From positions 155,503,577 to 155,567,576 of the forward strand of contig CP136065.1 in the NCBI GenBank assembly GCA_032622095.1: DNA of 64,000 bases. Direction: 5' to 3'. The notes below the pieces were generated by a model. It was not told where the DNA came from, did no database searches, and worked only from the letters and a program-made list of their open reading frames with translations. The position numbers and the translations under genes are program-made. Origin of the DNA: Siphonodentalium dalli. Lineage: Eukaryota; Mollusca; Scaphopoda; Gadilida; Siphonodentaliidae. Every line of letters starts with the position of its first letter. The stretch's first letter is position 1. This document shows, one piece after another, positions 53,301-62,300 of the stretch.

Positions 53301-56300
53301 GTTCCCTGTCAAAACTTTAAAAAAGTTCCCGGGTTTTGTACTGATGGAATATGATCTCTACGGTCGTTAGCATTAGTAGAGATTCATGGCATGATCTAAT
53401 TTGAATGTATTTATTCAAATAAAAATAATTGAACATTTTTTCTTTGATTATTTATTTCATAATATCAATGTATAGCGTTATAACATTTAAAACCAAGAAA
53501 ATTCTTCGGCCCACGAATCCCTATACATGTACTTGGAGTCATATCGGTGTCGTTTCGATGGACTATCAACAACTTCGTCACTGTCATTTCGGCAGCGTTT
53601 CGCCAAACTAAGACACCGGACATTTCTACATTTAACACCAGAACTAATAAACTAGAATGATTTATTGCGGAAATAAACCCAACCCCAGTATATATAGCCT
53701 GTGCATTTATTTACTAACATGCCATGTTTTGGTGCTTATAGTAATTATTGATCCCCAAAGAAAACAAACTGCCATACATTCAATTAATTTCTTTTGAAAG
53801 AGTGCGAGTCATTAGTTGCGACAAAGAAGCAGTGTATTATATTATAATAAATAGACGCCAGAGGCAGGCCACGGTGTCTACTCCGGTTATCAATGGAGCA
53901 CACCTGATCTCGGCAAATCTCGTCCACACGTGGTTTCAATAGAAAACACTTCCGCGTTCTGAGAATTTTTACATTAAATTTTTTGTTGTTGATTTGATTG
54001 AAACCGTGAAATTACAAGCTTAATCCGGGAGCGCGGGAGATGAGGCCTCAAACCGGTAGTCTCCCGCACGATCCGGGAGATTAAACAGTTCTGTTACCTA
54101 GATAAATAAAAGAAATGAAACACGGATTCGAAACTAACAAGTCTCCCTGTTAATCACAGTCGAAATATAAAAAATCCCACGTCTCGGGCGGGTTACAGCT
54201 GCATGGTGCTTGATAAGTTGCGGCTAGCCAATCAAAAACGCCGACTTGCATGATCAATCAATAATTGGATGTTGATAAGCTACAGTGAAATAATGCTATC
54301 TAGAATTGAAATAACGACATCTTATTTCACTGTGGCCTCTAAGAGATAAATACAATAATCTACGTTTCAGTAAATTCCTGCTATTTTATGGGCAAGCATA
54401 TAATAAAAATTAGTTACTTCCTCACATTAGTGAGATGGATGCGCTTTGTTTTTACTATACAGCGAAAAACTAATAAGAAATGCCCTTTGTTCTTACATGT
54501 CATATTTTTCCTCTGCGTGTTTCCCCAAGGCTTTTCCTTGTTTATCTTTCCCCCAGGGAGAAGATAACCCAGTGTTCTCTCCCACCCTGTCCTGATTATC
54601 TCTCCCACCAGATTTATTAACTCAAAATAAAATGGTTAGTTACTAACATCTAACCATTCATGATCACTATATGACTTGGAAAAAATAACTATTAGTGGTA
54701 ACATGGAAGCATGCCTGGCTTTTTAAAGTGATAAGAGCTTAACTTTCAATTTGAATGCATGGTTTAATGCAGTGTATCATTTAAAAAAAGGAACAATATA
54801 TCATATCATGAATGCTCCAGAATTTTCTTCCACTGGCTACTGACTTTTTACAGGAAATTTAATACGGAAAGTATGCGCGGATATCAAAATTAAGGTGAAT
54901 GAAGAATTCCCAATTTAGAAAGTGACTCGCTCAGTCGCTGATTGGTAGAATATATATGCTAATGATGATTTGATTGACAGCTACAATTGGTATTTATTTT
55001 CCATATATAGGCATTTAGGTGGTGAAGCAGCCCAGAGAGCCCATGTTGTTAATGACTACCTGCAGAGGAAGAAGGAGGCCGAGTTGAACAGAGCACGTGG
55101 ACAAGCTCAATTATTTGGCGTAAGTTTACTGAAAGGATTCTCCCATTCAGTTCTAAAATTATACATTTAACCCTTTCAGGCCTCAGCCTAGGGGTTCAGA
55201 ACAGGGAGACTTGAAGTCTCCCTCCAAGAAATTTAGGGAGACTTCAGGAAATTTAGGGAGACTTCACTCAGGGAGAAGTGGGGAGACTACCAAAAAAAAT
55301 GATAAATTGACAATTTTCAAATATTTTATAACATCAATAAAAAAATTAAAAAGATAAAATAAGAAATAAAACTAAAAAATTTTGACTGTATCTGAAATTA
55401 GCCTAATTAATTGTTATTATACATTTAAAATTTTTGGAAATGTTTTGTGTAGCTATCATTCAAGCAAGACAATTATTAAGTTACTGTAGTAGTTAATTTT
55501 TGTAAACTTTGTAAGTTTAATTTGGTCACGGCTGTAATGTGGGTGTCCGCTAAAATAAACAATAAGGACTAACTAACAAAGGAGTTGCAAAAGCTTTTAG
55601 TTTTATTACTAAAGCTTTTATTAATTAATGGACTCCCTAATTAATGCCAACCCACTGGTATAATCCGATTAAAGCAATAAACTTGACAATTTTATTTACG
55701 GAAGTTTACGGAAGCGGTCTCTTCAAAAATTGCGACCTGTTCTCATCAAAAAGTGCGACGCGTTAGCGAAACGAACTTCCGAAGCGCCTGGTACATACTC
55801 TGATAATGTCGTAATTGTTTTATATCTGAAAAGCGGGACGGCGGTCTTTTAAGTTAATTAAAACATTTATTTGTGACACTCACGATCGTCAGTAACAACA
55901 CAGATGCGAACATCTCATCGTGTTTTCAGCGTGTCAAAACATTCGTGATTAACATTCATTACCGCAAGGGAACAAAGGTCATATTTTATTTTTTATTTTA
56001 AACACTTGGGACTTTGTCTCTGCATCGTCTGTTTGTTTTTGGGATGGCCGCCACAATTCATCTATATACGGACATGTCTGGAAAAAAACTAGGAAAAAAA
56101 ATAAAAAAATAAAAAATCCCCCTAAAATTGAAGGCGACTTCGATTTCGCCTTAGAGCGACGATAGGGCGAAGTCAGCGACAGTAAGGCGACAATCTTGCC
56201 CGAGTCGCCTTGTGAGCTGAGGCCTGAACCCTTTCATGTCTGGAACTTCCTGAAATTTTGCAATAACCCTGTGCCAATGAATTCTCTTCTATATGCGAGT

Positions 56301-59300
56301 TACCCATAGGGTGCCTTGCATATATAAGAGAAAGAGTTGGCCTAACAAAATTTACCTTAATCTAGTAAGCCAATGCGTTCTCTTATATATGCGAGGTTCC
56401 CTATGGGAGACTTGCATATATAAGAGAATGCACTGGCACAGGGTCTTTAATGCTGTACCAGCGCAGCTCCCGGCATGAATGGGTTAAATGCTCCTATTTT
56501 CATTTGCTTGCATGTTCATTCATCTGTAGCGATATTTAGACATAGACAATGCGTTCATCACATTCATGTTTGTTGAACTTATTAGCTGAACATCTCTAAA
56601 ATGCATTATGTTAAAACCTCTCCAAAGCGAACACCCTCGTTCTGACCATTTTGTTACATTTATATATATATTGTATACAGGTGTTCGGTTATAGATCAGA
56701 AAATCACGCCATTTAGTAAACATGTCCGTGTTACCAAGACTGACCAAAAATCATGTACTCTATTATTAATTAATGTAACTTTACTAAAACTACTTCAAAT
56801 AAATATATTAACATGCACAGTATATAAAACTAATGGTAAAAATGTATATATTAAAAAATTGATGACGATTTTGTCATAGTTTTTAAATGTTTTGCTGATA
56901 AGATGATTCCATGGTTATGATAAGCTCTTCACTTCAGCATTATTATATAAACCTTTGTTACTTCTCTAAATTCAATTCTGTTCGCAAAGTCTGTATGGCA
57001 TTTTTTTTCTTCTGAATTAAAATGTTTTGGTCACACCACAGGGCATCTATAAGAACTAACGTTTATGTTGACAGTTGTTGCAGAAGCTCCACCTGCCTCA
57101 GTATATTAATTGATGTAAAAACTAACTGTCAATGATTCAATCATACAGCTGTGTATTCTCAATTGTTAGCTAAAGGTGAAAAGTAAACATAGCAACATCT
57201 AGTCAGATGCCTGTTTATCTGACTCATAGCATTCTCCAAACAAAAGTCACCTCATTTAGGCTTACACTTTAACCCTTTCAATACTAAATGGATACTCAGT
57301 TATGAAAGTATACATTGGAATATTCTATTATTCATCTGGAGGGGTGTCCAGGAAAAATAAGCAGACAACAGTATGACAAAAAGATAATACAAGTGCTGAA
57401 GGATTCCTATTCTTTGGCGGGAAATGTTCAGATAATAAGTTTATAATAAGTTTGTTGAACTTATTGTCTGAACATTTCCTAAGGGAACCACTCATAGTAT
57501 AAAAAGGCACAAAAACGCTGATCCATTGACCGTAGGTTTGATTTCCAGAGGGGGAAATGCATGTGACATATCGGATTACAGAGGTAAAATCCTTAGCGAG
57601 ATGGGTTAATTCGGGACTGAGTTGTTTGTTCAGTTTGGAGAGGGATTTGGTTTATAGAAGGTCCAGTTTGGAGAGGTTTGACTGTAATGTCATTCATGTA
57701 ACTCCCCATCAACAAGCTAGTACAAATTATCAATATATTCATGCTCATAAAGTGGCCCATAACTGTTTAAAGTATTTAGTATGCCATGGGCCTTGTACAA
57801 AACCATGTTTTCTTTTCTGCTTTTATTCACGTTCAATCTGTTTGTGAAAAAGATTTAATCATTACAAAGTTTACACAAACATGTGCTGAATTAAGATCGA
57901 ACACATTCATTTGCAGAATGAGTTCTCCAGAGGGTGAATTTAGTGACACTATCTCACATAGTGGGCTAGCATTACCAAATTCACCCTCTGGGGACCTCAT
58001 TCTGCCCAGTCCTCAACTTCTCTGGAAAGTTTCTTTATTATCAAATTTCTACAGAAACTTCTTCACATAGATTCTATTTCTTTTTTAGTTTAGTTTCTGT
58101 ATATCCCCAAACTGGCAGACGACAAATTGCATAATCGAGGTTCCCAATGGGTGTACATCACAATATACACCATTTGGGAATTTAAATCTGATTCTACAGA
58201 AACTTCTTCACATAGATTCTATTTCTTTTTTAGTTTAGTTTCTGTATACTCCCAAACTGGCAGGCGACAAATTGCATAATCGAGGTTCCCAATGGGTGTA
58301 CATCACAATATACACCATTTGGGAATTTAAATCTATAATAATAATAATAATAATAATATTTTTATAGCGCCTATCCCCCGCAAGGGGCCCTAAGCGCTTT
58401 ACACATTATATAAATACACAAGAAATGCACATGGAAAATAATCAATAGATATGTGGAATTATATATAATCAGATTTTGTTAGTTTTCTTTGTGTCGGGGT
58501 AGCGTCGTCGGAATATGTGAGTTTTTAAAGCAGATCGAAAATCGGTTAGCAAGCAAGATTGTCGCATTTCATTTGGTAGAGAGTTCCAAATGTCGGGACA
58601 GGCTACAGAGAAAGCTCTGTCACCGACGGTCAAAAGATTTGCATAAATCTGATTCTATGTCTCCCATAGCAGATGAGGCCATGCAGAATGAGGTCCACAG
58701 AGGGTGAATTTGGTGATGCTAGCCTGCTCTGCTGGCTAGTCTCGTTAAATTAACCCTATGGGGACCTCATTCTGCAAATGACAGGCACACTAAACTCAGG
58801 CTTGTTACTGTAAGTGATAACTTTGTTCAAATATGTGTTAATCACTTGAAGGATTGCGATGTAATCTCAGTAAAAAGGCATTGGTCATACTTGATTGGGT
58901 GAATTTTTAAGAAATCAATCACATGAAATATATCACCTAACTTTTTAAGGTCATCTGTTTGGGAAATAATGGCATATAATGACCACGGGCTACTTAAATT
59001 ATACACATATAAATACACACGTGCATGCTAAAATATTTGGTCTGAGAAACAGGGACTTGACTTTGCCTGGTTTTGCCAACCTTAATTGAGCTCTGACAAA
59101 CCACATAGGCTTACATTGTCAATATGGAAGATGTTTTAGGATCATCACAGACTAATAGTTACCCTTTCATGACATGAACTGTGCTGATGCAGCATTAAAG
59201 ATCCTGTGCCAGTGCATTCACTTATATATGCGAGTCTCACATAGGGAGCCTAGCATATATAAGATAATACACAGGCTTACAAGGTCAAGGTAATAATGTT

Positions 59301-62300
59301 AGGCCAATGCATTCTCTTATATATGCGAGTCCCATGCATATATAAGAGAATGCATCAAAAATTGGCACAGGGTTTTCACAAAATTTCATGAAGCTCCAGT
59401 CATGGAAGGGATAACAATATTTTTTTTATTGATAACAACTAAATCCTATATAATGAATATATGTTTTAGTTTTCAAAGAGAAGGCTACAAAATTTATCAA
59501 GTTTCTTCAGTGTTTTATATGTTGCTCTTAGTTTCCATTTCCATTTCTTTCAGCATGACCCTAGTGTCTACATGAAAAAACCACAGATGCAAAAAGAAGG
59601 TAAAATTTCATTATGGAGCTATGGCTCTCATATAGTTCTTATATGTTATACTCCTGTTTGGAAAAACGGTCGTATTATGTAATTAGTCTGTATGTCCCTT
59701 TATCTGTTAACATTTTTGGTTTTCAACCAATAACTCCAGTTTGGATTATCTGTTCTGAACCAAAATTGGTATATGTGTTTCCCTGCTAAAAATACATGCC
59801 AAATTCGCAATGGGTTCTGTCCAATTATTTTGACATGAGTTACAGCCCTTTTTCTACTTAGAATTTGCTTGAATTCATAACATTTTGGTTTCTGACTGAT
59901 AACCCCAGTTTGGATTATTTGATCAGAACCCAAGTTGGCATGTGTGTTTCTCAGACAAAAATACAGGCCTAATTCAAATATGGGTTTCGTCCTATTATTT
60001 TTACATGAGTTACGGCCCTTTTTCAACTTAATTCACCTGATTTAATAACAATTTACAAGGAAACTAACTGGGGTATTTAGCCACACCCCAGCAATGCTCT
60101 TGTTATTGATTTATTTTTAGAAAACTAGTTTTTTGGTGGGATTACTCTTTGATTAGAATAAGCTCATACAAATTAATAGCCTCAGTTTTCTTCGACGTAA
60201 ATCAAAATTGGTTGGGATAATGCTTTTTTCGTCAAAGTCCTGTGTATTTATCTTTCTATATCCGGTTTAGCGTTGTTGACCCACTCACCGAAAATCCCCA
60301 ATAAGTGTACTAAAATGTCACAATTGTGACAATAAACCTGTTTAATCCATAGAATATATTATATTTGTTCTGAACTCCACAAGAATTGTCAACTGAAAGT
60401 AGTAGTAGTGTAATGTAAAAGATATATTGTATCCCAATGTTTACTAGAATACAAACTCATTTAACTCGCGAAGTGACAGTGTGTATTAAGTAAACAAACT
60501 GATGTTACTGTATTTACCTAACTTATTCAATATGCAATTTCACATGAAAATTAGATTATAATACATCATTATTACTGACGAAAAATCCCGCCACTGGATC
60601 TGGGTGTAAATTCTGCTATAGAAATGTATATGAACAGCTGGACTTCGAAGTAAAACAGTATTATCTCAACTTGGACTAACAATTTAAATGATCTTGTGTA
60701 TGAGCTGATTTGAATGTAGATCATGTAGCTTATGACATTGATCTCAATATTCATGAAACACAATGCAAATGTCACATACAGTTTCAATTCTAAATTTACG
60801 TGATTAGACTGAATTAAAAAAAATTCATGTTAACCCTTCCATGACTGGAGCTTCCTGAAATACTGCGAAAACCCTGTGCCAATGCATTCTCTTATATATG
60901 CGAGTCTCTCAGAGGAAGCCTTGCATATATAAGAGAATTCATTGGCCTGACAATATTTACCTTGATCTTGTAAAAACCAGTGCATTCTCTTATATATGCA
61001 AGGCTCCCTATGGGAGACTTGCATATATAAGAAAATGCACTAGCACAGGGTCTTTAATGCGGCACCAGTGCAGTTCCCGTCATGAAAGGGTTAATATATG
61101 TATATATTTCCAGCAGTGAGGGAATCTGCTGAAGACATCAGAAGGAGAGACGAACAGGTGCGTATTTCAATCATAGATTTCTTTACGGATTCTCCCTTTC
61201 ATTTCTAAAAGAATACATTGGAACAGTCTATTTTCATTTAATATAAGGAGACAACACTCAACTGAGAAAGCCGCTAATGATTCATTTGTAGCATTATCCA
61301 GCCAATTACAATAAGGCCAAATAAATAAAAATTCTTTGTTAATTCCCTCATTAACCATTTCATGACTGGCCATGGAGCTTCATGAAATTTTGCGAAAACC
61401 CTGTGCCAATGCATTCTCTTATATATGCGAGTCTCCCATATGGAGCCTTGTATATATAAAAGAATGAATTGTTCTAACAATATTTACCTTGACCTAGTGA
61501 GCCAGTACGTTCTCTTATATACATGTGTGTGTGGCTCCCTATGGGAGAATATAATAGAATGCACTGGCACAGGATCTTTAATGCTGCACCAGCTATGAAA
61601 GGGTTAATTACCTGAAGAAAGCCTCATCAAATATTATAGTATCTTTATTGCAACTTGGCAAATGTCTGATGAAGCCGCACCCATTCTTGGCGAATTCCAG
61701 ATAAGACATATATGGACAGTTACTAGAACTCACAGACTGCCCTCTGGGAGCCTTCCAAGTCCGTTTTTTGCTTCATTAAAATATTTTATTTGCAAATTTA
61801 CCAACAGTTCAAAACTCAATATTTCATATGTCCACAAAAATAAATAGAAATAGTCTCTGTTGAGGATGTAATGGGTAAATGGCATTTGATGTCAAATTTT
61901 ATAGATTTTTTGGAAAGTTTAAAGTAGATGTGATTTGTTGACCACCTCCTACAGTAATGCCCTAAATAATCGACTCCTTAACACGTTGAGTGCCGGAAAT
62001 CAGTTAGTAATCTTAACAGTTTGCCAAATCGTGGCAAGATAGATACCCTTAGTAGACCATAATTTGGCTTCAATGAAGCAAAAATTGGATGACGTCGCGA
62101 CTTTAGATGACAGAAACGGTGATTGATAGTACTACGAGATAACTCGTAGCCGGCAATGTCGGAAGGAATTGGGGTATTCCCACCACCAGTGCCAACTACG
62201 AGTTATCTCGTAGATACAATTGGACACGTTTGAGCAACAAATATAAAGTAGAATATAACCCAAACAAGTTATTTTGGTGGTAAGCATATTTATGGAGGTG

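Larger units (their letters stand above)
55125..56600 (+). mobile_element. Family B MITE, copy 4, split by family A MITE
   Basis: 55125-55166 (TTTACTGAAAGGATTCTCCC...) is the 5' part, starting five bases into intron 20. 56488-56600 ('ttgttgaacttattagctga', 'catctctaa') is the 3' part. The join falls at the TTAA of the family A copy. Confidence 0.7.

Noticed and set aside
4847-61119. Short frames inside family A MITEs encoding Tyr-Lys-Arg-Met-His-Trp-type peptides (4847, 49158, 56293, 60898)
   Set aside because: They read across the hairpin palindromes and recur only because the DNA repeat recurs; no coding constraint is visible.
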